The notes beneath the pieces were generated by a model. It worked only from the letters and a program-made list of their open reading frames with translations. It did no database searches and had not been told where the DNA came from. From Candidatus Chlorohelix allophototropha (GTDB lineage: Bacteria > Chloroflexota > Chloroflexia > Chloroheliales > Chloroheliaceae): a stretch of 64,000 nt of DNA. The DNA lies in assembly GCF_030389965.1 (NCBI RefSeq), contig NZ_CP128399.1, positions 2,888,799-2,952,798 on the forward strand, in the 5' to 3' direction. A program made the translations under genes and the position numbers. This document shows positions 16,907 to 24,723 of this stretch, in pieces; position 1 is the stretch's first letter, and every line of letters begins with the position of its first letter.

Positions 16907-16979
16907 TACGCCCGGTTGGGATCGAACCAACGACCATCCGCTTAGAAGGCGGATGCTCTATCCACTGAGCTACGGGCGC
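16907..16979 (-). tRNA. tRNA-Arg (anticodon TCT)
   Basis: Read on the minus strand this is a complete 73-base cloverleaf. The acceptor arm is GCGCCCG/CGGGCGT with discriminator A. The D-arm is GCTC...GAGC. The anticodon stem CCGCC/GGCGG-type frames loop CTTCTAA, with anticodon TCT. The T-arm contains GGTTCGATCC. The CCA end is not encoded. It reads codons AGA and AGG. Confidence 0.95.
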
Positions 16980-17024
16980 AAAACTTTTTTGCAATTTTGA
17001 GTATACTCAGCCTCTAAATTTTTG

Positions 17025-17783
17025 TCAATCGTTCTTTGGCGTAAAACGTCCTAGCACAGTTGTACCGGCACGAACTTTCATACCGATAACCGGTACAGGC
17101 TGTACAATACCATCTGCTGCGATATAAAGCTGAACGATAGTGCCTGTTCCAAAGCCACATGCCCCTATCTTTTGAGCTACCTTTAAAGGCGTACCGGCTT
17201 CAGTTCGTAGGGTAGAAACTCTCTTTGTACCTAGCGGAGTAGGCAAAAAGTTTTTACCGTAGCGCCATTGGTGGGTAACCAATACTTTGTGAGAATCAGC
17301 AGTGACAAAGCCTAGATTATTATTGCTAATTCCGGGTAAATTCTCGATAAAATGGTAGCGTAACTGCCCGGAAACGGGTGACCTGAGCAATTGCACATTA
17401 AATAAGCCCACCACAATGCTGATACGCAGCGCCTTACCGCCGATAAATTTGGGTTCCAGAACCTCTTCTACAGAAACAACACGACCTTCCGCAGGCGCAT
17501 AGATATAATTCGGGTCACTGCCCAATGGCTCACGGATAGGGTCGCGGTAGTAGAAAAGCATAAAAGAGAGGGTAGCCAACGATGCATTGAGTAAGGCTGT
17601 TGACAAGGGGCGCAAGGGAGTTTTTCTGAGCGTATTATGCAGGAAAACTGCCAGCACTAAAAGCAGAGTAGCCAACCCAATACGTAAATACCCTTCACGT
17701 ATTACGCGAGGGCGTGGGGATAAATCAACAAGAAGCTCAATAAAGTATTTCATGCCGAAATAGAATAGTGCGACATTACGCAA
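17025..17783 (-). CDS. Phosphatidylserine-decarboxylase-like protein with substituted catalytic residues
   Basis: The 252-residue protein has two membrane segments near the N-terminus (about 33-50 and 60-80), then a PSD-type beta domain: YAPAEGRVVSV (95-105), LFNVQLLRSPVSG (127-139) and IGACGFGTGTIVQLY (206-220). In active PSDs these read PADG, FNVHVNR.PVSG and RFGS, giving the Asp/His/Ser set that self-cleaves to form the pyruvoyl group. Here they are Glu99, Gln131 and Thr213. So the fold is kept, but normal pyruvoyl formation is doubtful. It could be an inactive paralogue or an unusual self-processing enzyme. An internal ATG (residue 11) is an alternative start. Confidence 0.75.
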   Translation of the reverse strand: MRNVALFYFGMKYFIELLVDLSPRPRVIREGYLRIGLATLLLVLAVFLHNTLRKTPLRPLSTALLNASLATLSFMLFYYRDPIREPLGSDPNYIYAPAEGRVVSVEEVLEPKFIGGKALRISIVVGLFNVQLLRSPVSGQLRYHFIENLPGISNNNLGFVTADSHKVLVTHQWRYGKNFLPTPLGTKRVSTLRTEAGTPLKVAQKIGACGFGTGTIVQLYIAADGIVQPVPVIGMKVRAGTTVLGRFTPKND

Positions 17784-17815
17784 TTGTCAACTAAGGGACT
17801 CAGCTACAATTCCTG

Positions 17816-17824
17816 TGCTATAAT
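17816..17824 (+). promoter_or_regulatory. Extended -10 promoter before the histidine kinase gene
   Basis: TGC followed by TATAAT (17819-17824) forms a perfect extended -10. No good -35 is visible. The start of transcription would be near 17831, about 58 bases before the kinase ATG. Confidence 0.55.
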
Positions 17825-17888
17825 CGAAGGGTATTTACCCGCAATGGAACGTTATAACCAACCTTAGCTGTTTCGGAATTCTGCCATT

Positions 17889-19649
17889 ATGAGCCAAAAC
17901 TCGGGATATAACCAGAGTAAAGATAATGCGTCCTCCCTTACAAACGTGGCGAAATTCCTAAAGAAGGATTCGCAGCGCATTCTCAATGAATGGTGGGAGG
18001 CAATAAAAAAAGAATCCCCTTCTTTCGCCGAGTTGGAAAAGTTGCGCAACCCGGAGCTTTACCACGAACAAAGCCTAGAATTAATCATCAAAGCCCTAAT
18101 GGCATATACCCGTAAAGAACAGGATACCCTGCTCGATCAGGTTAACCGGATGGCGCGAGAAATGGCAAGCGAACGATTGCGACAAGGTTTCCAGATGAAG
18201 GATTTACTCATGTCGCTGGCGGTTTTCCGCAGAGCCGTGCTAGACTCGGTACAGCGAATGTTACAAAGTCGCTTGTGGGTAGCCTTTCCTGCCAGTGTAA
18301 TGCAAATGGAGAAACGCATTAACGAAGCTATGGATATTCAAGTAGCCGCGGTAGCGGAGGCGTATATGACAGCACGTGACTCTATTATCCGTCACCGCGA
18401 AGAAACCATGCGGTTTCACAATTATCAGCTTGGTAAGCTAAACGATCTCAGCAATCGTATCGGGCAAACGCTCGATATGGTAAAGGTGATGAATTCAGCA
18501 GCGGCAGCGCTTTGCGAAATGGCGGAACTTAGCGCCGGAGCGGTGGCTTTGCATGACCAAAAGGCTGGACACCCGCTGGTTCACCCGGATTACGGGCATC
18601 ACGGTTGCACCAATGAAATCATAAACTGGCTCAATTCCTCACTATTTGTAGAAATTAGTGGCGAAATTGTGGAACGAGAGCGTCCGTTGGTGGTAATGAG
18701 CGTGGCAGATGATGCGCGCTTTAGTAATGCAGTAGCTTTCGGAGTTAGCTCGCTGTTGTGTATTCCGCTCAAGTCTGCCGATAAAATCGTAGGGGTGATG
18801 TACGGAGTGGATTATATCGTGCGTGATTTTAGCCCGCATGAAGTAAACCTGTTACTGACCTTTGCCAATCAAGCGGCGCTGGCAATCGAAAATGCGCGCC
18901 TCTATACAGAAGTCCAAATTGCTTATGTGGAGTTAAAAGAATTAGATCGGGTTAAAGACGAGTTTGTAAGCATCGCCAGCCATGAAATCAGAACCCCGCT
19001 TGCGCTCATAAAAGGCTATGCCAGCACCTTGTTACGGGCAGAACAATTAAAGTTGAGTCCAGAAAAAGAGCAACGCTTTATCAACGGTATTGATGAAGCT
19101 TCTAACCGCTTGATTACTCTAATTGATAATCTGCTAAGTGTATCGCGCATCGAATCGGGACGCTTCAGGATTAATCCTCAGCCGGTCAATGCACGCGAAG
19201 CCATTAATCACGCCGTATCAACTTTTCAGGGGCAATTGGGTAATCACGAACTTGAGCTTGATTTGGTACACGATGAAGCCCGCGCACGTTGCAACCGCGA
19301 TCAGTTCGAACAAGTAATTATCAACCTTGTTTCCAATGCCATTAAATATTCTCCAGAGGGCGCAAAAATCAGTATTAGCACGCGCCGAATTGACAATGGC
19401 GAGAAGGTCGAAATCAGGGTTAGCGATCAAGGTTCTGGTATTGCACAAGAACACCTCATGCGCATTTTTGAGAAGTTTTATCGGGTAGAAACAGGTTTAA
19501 CCCGCAAAACGCAGGGAACCGGGCTTGGCTTGTATATTTGCAAAAATATCATTACCAGTTATGGTGGCGAAATTTGGGCGGAAAGCGCTGTAGGACAAGG
19601 CACTACTTTTGTCATCACCCTACAGGTGTGGAAAGTGGATGCAGAGTGA
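17889..19649 (+). CDS. Sensor histidine kinase with GAF domain
   Basis: This 586-residue soluble kinase begins with a helical region (about 10-150) that resembles the RsbR/RsbT co-antagonist N-terminal sensor family. A GAF domain follows at about 185-335. Next are a HisKA box with His365 (IASHEIRTPLALIKGY) and a HATPase domain with N-box (NLVSNAIKYSPEGAK), G1 (DQGSGIA) and G2 (GTGLGLYI). No membrane segment or signal peptide is seen, so it senses a cytoplasmic signal. The receiver gene follows after 120 bases and is its likely partner. It is divergent from the PSD-like gene. Signal unknown. Confidence 0.92.
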   Translation: MSQNSGYNQSKDNASSLTNVAKFLKKDSQRILNEWWEAIKKESPSFAELEKLRNPELYHEQSLELIIKALMAYTRKEQDTLLDQVNRMAREMASERLRQGFQMKDLLMSLAVFRRAVLDSVQRMLQSRLWVAFPASVMQMEKRINEAMDIQVAAVAEAYMTARDSIIRHREETMRFHNYQLGKLNDLSNRIGQTLDMVKVMNSAAAALCEMAELSAGAVALHDQKAGHPLVHPDYGHHGCTNEIINWLNSSLFVEISGEIVERERPLVVMSVADDARFSNAVAFGVSSLLCIPLKSADKIVGVMYGVDYIVRDFSPHEVNLLLTFANQAALAIENARLYTEVQIAYVELKELDRVKDEFVSIASHEIRTPLALIKGYASTLLRAEQLKLSPEKEQRFINGIDEASNRLITLIDNLLSVSRIESGRFRINPQPVNAREAINHAVSTFQGQLGNHELELDLVHDEARARCNRDQFEQVIINLVSNAIKYSPEGAKISISTRRIDNGEKVEIRVSDQGSGIAQEHLMRIFEKFYRVETGLTRKTQGTGLGLYICKNIITSYGGEIWAESAVGQGTTFVITLQVWKVDAE

Positions 19650-19769
19650 CAGGTATTGCGGCTTATCTGATAAAAGGGTAGAATAAATCTTACCGAAGCC
19701 GTATCTTTACTATATTTAAAGTAAATTTCGGGGGTATTTCTCTAACTCTTATGTTTTCAGGAGTGGTTT

Positions 19770-20222
19770 ATGAATATCGAAACTGCGGGACGCAAGATTC
19801 TGGTTATTGACGACGAACCGGGCATTGTTGATATTGTCGAAACCAATTTGTTGGGTGAAGGATTCGATGTTATATCTGCCAAAGATGGTAAGGAAGGTCT
19901 TGATAAAATCCGCAGCGAGTTTCCTGATCTTGTGATTCTGGACGTGATGATGCCGGAAATGGATGGCTGGCAGGTACTTCGCGAGCTGGAAAAAGAACCG
20001 GATACTGCCGGTATCCCGGTTATTATGTTAACCGCCAAAGCCGCCGATGAAGATTACATTTATGGTTTAGAAGAAGGCGCAGTAGAATATCTGACTAAGC
20101 CCTTCTTCCCACAAGAACTTATCAATCGGATCAAAATCACGTTGATGATACTTAACCCACGTATGCGCGATGAACGAAGGCGCAACCTGATTGCCAAACG
20201 CAAAAAGTTAATGGAGCATTAG
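19770..20222 (+). CDS. Single-domain response regulator (CheY-like)
   Basis: The 150-residue protein is a receiver domain with a short basic tail. The acidic pair is in VIDDEPG, the phosphorylation site is Asp55 in LVILDVMMPEMDGW, the Thr is in IMLTAK and the Lys in YLTKPF. No output domain is present, so it acts by protein contact. It has a good ribosome site (AGGAGTGG) before the ATG. It lies between the histidine kinase and the cyclase/AAA/TPR gene (31-base gap), so all three probably form one signalling unit. The basic C-terminus (RRRNLIAKRKKLM) may mediate binding. Confidence 0.92.
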   Translation: MNIETAGRKILVIDDEPGIVDIVETNLLGEGFDVISAKDGKEGLDKIRSEFPDLVILDVMMPEMDGWQVLRELEKEPDTAGIPVIMLTAKAADEDYIYGLEEGAVEYLTKPFFPQELINRIKITLMILNPRMRDERRRNLIAKRKKLMEH

Positions 20223-20253
20223 ACTCTAAGGTATCTCTTTTTCATTTGCGAAA

Positions 20254-23200
20254 ATGTTAATTTGTAATTATTGCCGGAACGATAACCCCAATAATGCCAA
20301 CTACTGTGGGCGTTGCGGGAGACGCTTGCGCGACCAGCGCAGCCTTGCCAAGCTCGAAAAAGCCTCGTTTTGCATCGAGTGTGGTAATCGAAGAGAGCGT
20401 TATCCCAACGACCGCCGTATCTGTACCATCCTCTTTGCGGATGTTCACGGCTATACTGCTATGACCGAAAAAATGGACGTGGAAAAGGTTACGAACATCA
20501 TGAATGAGGTGTTCAGTCTCCTTACTGCGGAAATCGTGGGAGTGGATGGCAGTATTGATAAATATGCCGGTGATAACATCATGGCGCGATTTGGTGCGCC
20601 CGAAGCGTTGGAAGATCACCCTGAACGTGCTATTCATGCGGCGCTAGGGATGCAACGCCAACTTTCCCGCTTCAGCCTGAAATTGCAAAAGGAAGAGGGC
20701 GTGGGGCTGGAAATGCGCATCGGCATAAATACAGGTTGGGTTAGCGCTGCCGAAGTGGGCGGTGAAGTAGATGGGGTTAGCTACCGCACCTATACTGTAA
20801 TGGGTGACACGGTAAACCTCTCTTCGCGCCTCGAACATGAATCGCGCGTGGGCAAAATCCTAGTTGGCGAAGAAACATATAAATTGGCAAAACACGCCTT
20901 TGAATTTTTGGATACGGGCGAACGCCAAATTCGAGGCAAGCGTGAGCCAGTTCGTACTTATGAAGTAATCGGACCTAAACCGCAGCGAGCCAATCGGCGC
21001 GGATTAGCCGGAAAAGATTTGCAACTGGTCGGGCGTGAAGCAGAGTTGCAGCGTCTGGCAAGTCGCTTGCTGCAAGCAATAGAGGGCAAAGGTCAGGTTG
21101 TTTCGGTAATGGGCGAGGCAGGCGTAGGTAAGTCCAGCCTCCTACGCGAATTTAAACGGCGCGCCACCATCACCTACCAAGACGTGCGCTATATTTCTGG
21201 CGCAGCTTTCAGCTACTCGTACACCCAGTCGTTTAGTCTTGTGCGCAACGCCATCTTCAAAATGTGCGATATCAACGATAATGATGATGAAGAAACAGTG
21301 CAGGAAAAACTGCTGGCGCAAATTCATCTATTGATGGGCGAAGGCGAACAAAACGAAGACGGCGAGTATGGCGAAATACCCTCTTTACTGGGGCGGGCAG
21401 TTGGTATCAATTTCCCGAATTCCTTCGTAGATAACTTAGATCCCCTATTGCGTAGCCGACTATTGAACGACGCAATCAGCGACTTTCTGCTCAAAAAAGC
21501 CGAGAGCAATTCGCTCCTTATTGTGCTGGATGATTTGCATTGGGCTGATAACAGTAGCCTTGAAGTGCTGGATTTGATGGTACAGAAGGTTACCAGTTCA
21601 AGTAATAATATGTCGGTGCTGCTGTTGCTGGTACATCGTCCTGATTTTAGCAGGCAATGGAACGTGCCAAAAGAGCGCTATGAAGAAATCGCCCTTGAAA
21701 GCCTGAACCCTGAGCAGATAAAAGTTTTAACGCGCCAATTGCTCGATGCCAGCCTAGGCAATATGGATACTCCCATAAACCTTGAGCATGAAGAACCGCC
21801 TGAATTGCCAAGTCCGATGGTCAAAATATTGGAACGCGCCGGTGGTAACCCCTTCTTTGCCGAAGAAATTCTAAAAGCCTTGCTGGATGCACAGCAAATT
21901 GTGCAAGACCCCACCGAAACTGCTAGTTGGAAAATTGTTGGCGATCTTGAAAATTTCAAGTTGCCCGAAACCTTGCAAGAAATTTTGCTGGCGCGGGTAG
22001 ATAAACTGGGTGGACGCGATAAGCGCGTGCTACAGGTTGCCTCTGTTATCGGCTTGCGCTTTGAACAACGCTTGTTACTAGCAACCGAAGACCTATTCGA
22101 TCAGCAAATACAAGTAGAAGAAGCGCTTACCGATTTGCACCAAGAAGATTTTGTATATACCGAGCGGCAGGAACCAGAACCGGAGTATGGCTTCCGGCAC
22201 TCTCTTACCCGTGAGGTGGCTTACAACAATCTTCTAGGTACCGAGCGCCGTCGCTATCATGAGCAGATAGGACGCGCTATCGAGCATTTCAAATCTGACC
22301 GCCTCCATGACTATACCGTAATAGATGACTTAGCCTACCACTATGAAAATAGCGATAGCGATGAAAAAGCGGTGCATTATCTTATGCTAGCAGGACACAT
22401 GCGCAAGACCCTTTACCGCAATGATGAGGCGCTAAAAGCATTCTATGAAGCCCGTGAACGCCTTAAACGCAATCCAGAAGCAGGTGAAGAGCAGCAACTG
22501 GTCGAAATAAACAGCAATATCGGTGACATTCGCGCCTTGAAAGCGGATTACAGCGAGGCGCTTCAAGCATATGAGGCAGCGCTGGAAAAATCTGCTAACC
22601 CGTTTGAGCGCATAGACCTAAGGGTAAGAATAATTGAAGTCTTGGGCAAACGTGGCGAGTTTGAGGAAGCCGCGCGGAGTTTTGAAATTGCCCAGAGGGA
22701 AATCCAAGAAGCATCCGGCGCACCTGACCCAGAAAACCGCCTGACACACCTTCGCGCCAAGTTATTACTCCAGATAGGCTGGATTTATTATCTGCAAGGC
22801 AAGCATGAAGCAGCCCTTCGCGTAAACGAAGAAAGCTTGCAAGCTCTCAAATCCTTGCCCGATACTGACCGTGACGTACAGGTTGAAACCGGTAGAGCTT
22901 ACAATATGCTTGGTACAATCTTTAGCGATATTGGGCAACTGGATCAAGCCGAAGTTAATTTGCAACGCGCCATCGAAATGCACCAGCGCGCCTCTAATAT
23001 CCAACAGGTAGCGCGGGTTTACACAAACCTTGCGGTAGTAATGATTCTGATTGGAAACCTGACCCAAGCAACCAACTACTTGAAACAGGCACGGGCGAAT
23101 GCTGAAAAGGTCGGCGATGTGGAAACCCTCGGCGGCATTATCGGCAATCTGGGTTTTGTAGCTGAACGTCAGGGGCAATTGGTAGCCGCCTTTAAATATT

Positions 23201-23940
23201 TCCAAGATGCTTGGCGCATCTTTGAACGCGCCGCCAATCAGGTATTGGCAGCAATGGCGCTCCAGAACTGCGGGCGTGTAGTTTTACAGCAGGGAAATGT
23301 GAAAAACGCGCTGGAATATTTCCAGCAAAGCTTGAAAATGGCAGAGAGTATAGGCGCAACCTCGATACTGGCGGAGGGCAGCAACAACATCGGCTGGGCG
23401 CTCATCATTGACCAGCGTTTAGCAGAAGCCGAAGAGTGGCTCGAACGCGCCTATGTCAAGGGAATGGAAAGCGCCAACCCTGAAGTGTTGGCTAATAATT
23501 ACATGTATCGGGGTATGCTAGAGTTGGAAACCCACAACTACATCAAATGTAGCGAATACTTTGATGAGTGTCTCAAGATAATCGAGGGGCAATTGGGCGA
23601 CCCGGTTATGCTAGGACAGATTAAACGGCGCATGGGCAGATTGGCTTCCAACCAACACAAATTCAAGGAAGCCGAGCAATACTACAATGAAAGTCTTGAA
23701 ACGCTCGACCCGATGCGCGCCTATCTAGAAATGTGCTACACTAAATTCTATTGGGCAGAACTTATACTCCACGAATTATCGGAAGGGCTAATCGAACCTG
23801 AACGCCAGCAGGAAGAAATCGAAAAAGCGCAGCGTTTCTTGATGCAAGCCAGTTTTACATTCGATGCTTGCGAAGCCCGCCCGGCTTACAATGGGGCGAT
23901 ACTTCTATTGGAACAATTTGAGCAAACGGCACCCGTGTGA
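20254..23940 (+). CDS. Class III adenylate/guanylate cyclase fused to AAA ATPase and TPR repeats
   Basis: This 1228-residue protein starts with a zinc ribbon (Cys4, 7, 18, 21; second pair Cys40, 43). A class III cyclase catalytic domain follows (about 55-240) with both metal Asp residues, Asp63 in FADVHGYT and Asp107 in KYAGDNIMARFG, and the transition-state pair Asn188/Arg192 in GDTVNLSSRLE. The AAA domain (about 255-560) has P-loop GEAGVGKSS (287-295) and Walker B LLIVLDDLHWAD. The C-terminal half is a long run of TPR repeats. All catalytic residues look intact, so it should make cyclic nucleotide under control of ATPase/TPR sensing. It follows the kinase and receiver genes. Confidence 0.92.
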   Translation: MLICNYCRNDNPNNANYCGRCGRRLRDQRSLAKLEKASFCIECGNRRERYPNDRRICTILFADVHGYTAMTEKMDVEKVTNIMNEVFSLLTAEIVGVDGSIDKYAGDNIMARFGAPEALEDHPERAIHAALGMQRQLSRFSLKLQKEEGVGLEMRIGINTGWVSAAEVGGEVDGVSYRTYTVMGDTVNLSSRLEHESRVGKILVGEETYKLAKHAFEFLDTGERQIRGKREPVRTYEVIGPKPQRANRRGLAGKDLQLVGREAELQRLASRLLQAIEGKGQVVSVMGEAGVGKSSLLREFKRRATITYQDVRYISGAAFSYSYTQSFSLVRNAIFKMCDINDNDDEETVQEKLLAQIHLLMGEGEQNEDGEYGEIPSLLGRAVGINFPNSFVDNLDPLLRSRLLNDAISDFLLKKAESNSLLIVLDDLHWADNSSLEVLDLMVQKVTSSSNNMSVLLLLVHRPDFSRQWNVPKERYEEIALESLNPEQIKVLTRQLLDASLGNMDTPINLEHEEPPELPSPMVKILERAGGNPFFAEEILKALLDAQQIVQDPTETASWKIVGDLENFKLPETLQEILLARVDKLGGRDKRVLQVASVIGLRFEQRLLLATEDLFDQQIQVEEALTDLHQEDFVYTERQEPEPEYGFRHSLTREVAYNNLLGTERRRYHEQIGRAIEHFKSDRLHDYTVIDDLAYHYENSDSDEKAVHYLMLAGHMRKTLYRNDEALKAFYEARERLKRNPEAGEEQQLVEINSNIGDIRALKADYSEALQAYEAALEKSANPFERIDLRVRIIEVLGKRGEFEEAARSFEIAQREIQEASGAPDPENRLTHLRAKLLLQIGWIYYLQGKHEAALRVNEESLQALKSLPDTDRDVQVETGRAYNMLGTIFSDIGQLDQAEVNLQRAIEMHQRASNIQQVARVYTNLAVVMILIGNLTQATNYLKQARANAEKVGDVETLGGIIGNLGFVAERQGQLVAAFKYFQDAWRIFERAANQVLAAMALQNCGRVVLQQGNVKNALEYFQQSLKMAESIGATSILAEGSNNIGWALIIDQRLAEAEEWLERAYVKGMESANPEVLANNYMYRGMLELETHNYIKCSEYFDECLKIIEGQLGDPVMLGQIKRRMGRLASNQHKFKEAEQYYNESLETLDPMRAYLEMCYTKFYWAELILHELSEGLIEPERQQEEIEKAQRFLMQASFTFDACEARPAYNGAILLLEQFEQTAPV

Positions 23941-24052
23941 CGAAAATCATACCAACCTGCCACCAGTAGAATTACAATGTTCTTAAGGGGTAATAGAGTT
24001 GGTTTCGTCGGTGAATATAACCCCACCTGAAGGAAGGGAGGTAATAAACACT

Positions 24053-24274
24053 ATGTCGATGGAATCGATGAGAGCAGTAGTAGCAAGGGCAAATAACGAT
24101 AAAGAGTTCTTACGCCGCTTGCTGGTAAATCCTGAAGAAGCGGTAAAAGTGGCAGGCTATGATCTATCGCAAGAAGAAATAGATATGCTCAAAGCCAGTC
24201 GCGGAAATACCAAATTTAATGATGAAGAACTCGAAAAGCGGGTAAGCTACGGTTTCTTCAGGCTTGGACCATAA
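24053..24274 (+). CDS. NHLP-clan (RiPP leader-like) small protein, copy 1
   Basis: The protein has 73 residues. I chose the ATG at 24053 because a strong ribosome site (GGAAGGGAGG) precedes it and because it then aligns end to end with copy 2. The pattern ARANNDKEFLRRLL.NPEEAVK.AGYDLSQEE resembles the leader part of Os1348/Franean1_4349-type precursors (helix, DPxF-LLxDPxxAL, then a Glu-rich helix). The last part, ELEKRVSYGFFRLGP, would be the core or a conserved tail. No cysteine, and only a few Ser/Thr, are available for modification. No modifying enzyme is next to it. The family resemblance is from pattern only, so the RiPP role is uncertain. Confidence 0.6.
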   Translation: MSMESMRAVVARANNDKEFLRRLLVNPEEAVKVAGYDLSQEEIDMLKASRGNTKFNDEELEKRVSYGFFRLGP

Positions 24275-24447
24275 ATAGTATTTATAATAATATTTAATAT
24301 AAAACGGACAGGAAGTATTTAATTGCCCTTAGCTGTAATAAGAAGAATTTATATCCACAAAACGCATCAAAAGGTGTTAAAATAAATTTAGTGAGTATTG
24401 GGCGCAATATTCCACATAGTTTGGGGAGTAAATGAAAGGGGTCAATT

Positions 24448-24669
24448 ATGTCTATCGAAGCGATGAAAGCGGTGATAGCGCGCGCGAATAATGATAAAGA
24501 TTTCCTGCGCCTGTTACTGTCTAACCCGGATAGCGCTATCAAAGCCGGTGGCTATGATCTGACTGAGCAAGAAGTCGAAATGATTAAAGCCAGCCAAGGA
24601 CAAGCCCGACTTAACGATGAAGAATTGGAAAAGCGAGTCAGTCGTGGTTTCTTTCGCCTAGGTCCGTAG
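24448..24669 (+). CDS. NHLP-clan (RiPP leader-like) small protein, copy 2
   Basis: This 73-residue paralogue of the preceding gene is identical at 49 of 73 positions with no gaps. The strongest conservation is at ARANNDK, the GYDL segment, NDEELEKRVS and the last six residues, FFRLGP. The ribosome site AAAGGGG lies six bases before the ATG at 24448. A 173-base AT-rich gap separates the copies, so each may have its own promoter. A strong terminator follows. Conservation of the extreme C-terminus argues that it is functional in both copies. Whether the tail is cleaved and modified or is part of a regulatory protein is unknown. Confidence 0.62.
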   Translation: MSIEAMKAVIARANNDKDFLRLLLSNPDSAIKAGGYDLTEQEVEMIKASQGQARLNDEELEKRVSRGFFRLGP

Positions 24670-24694
24670 TCACAGACTTTAATATAAAAAATTC

Positions 24695-24723
24695 GGACGG
24701 GCGCATAACCCGTCCTTTTTTTA
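24695..24723 (+). terminator. Rho-independent terminator after the NHLP-like pair, possibly bidirectional
   Basis: A 7-bp stem GGACGGG/CCCGTCC with a 7-base loop is followed by eight T residues. On the minus strand the same stem is followed by GAATTTTTT, so it may also end the HerA transcript that stops at 24721. Confidence 0.9.

Noticed and set aside
24053-24669. A complete RiPP biosynthetic cluster
   Set aside because: Only precursor-like genes are seen. No radical-SAM, YcaO, lanthipeptide synthetase, peptidase or dedicated transporter lies nearby; the nearest radical-SAM gene is rimO, 31 kb away and of clear housekeeping function.
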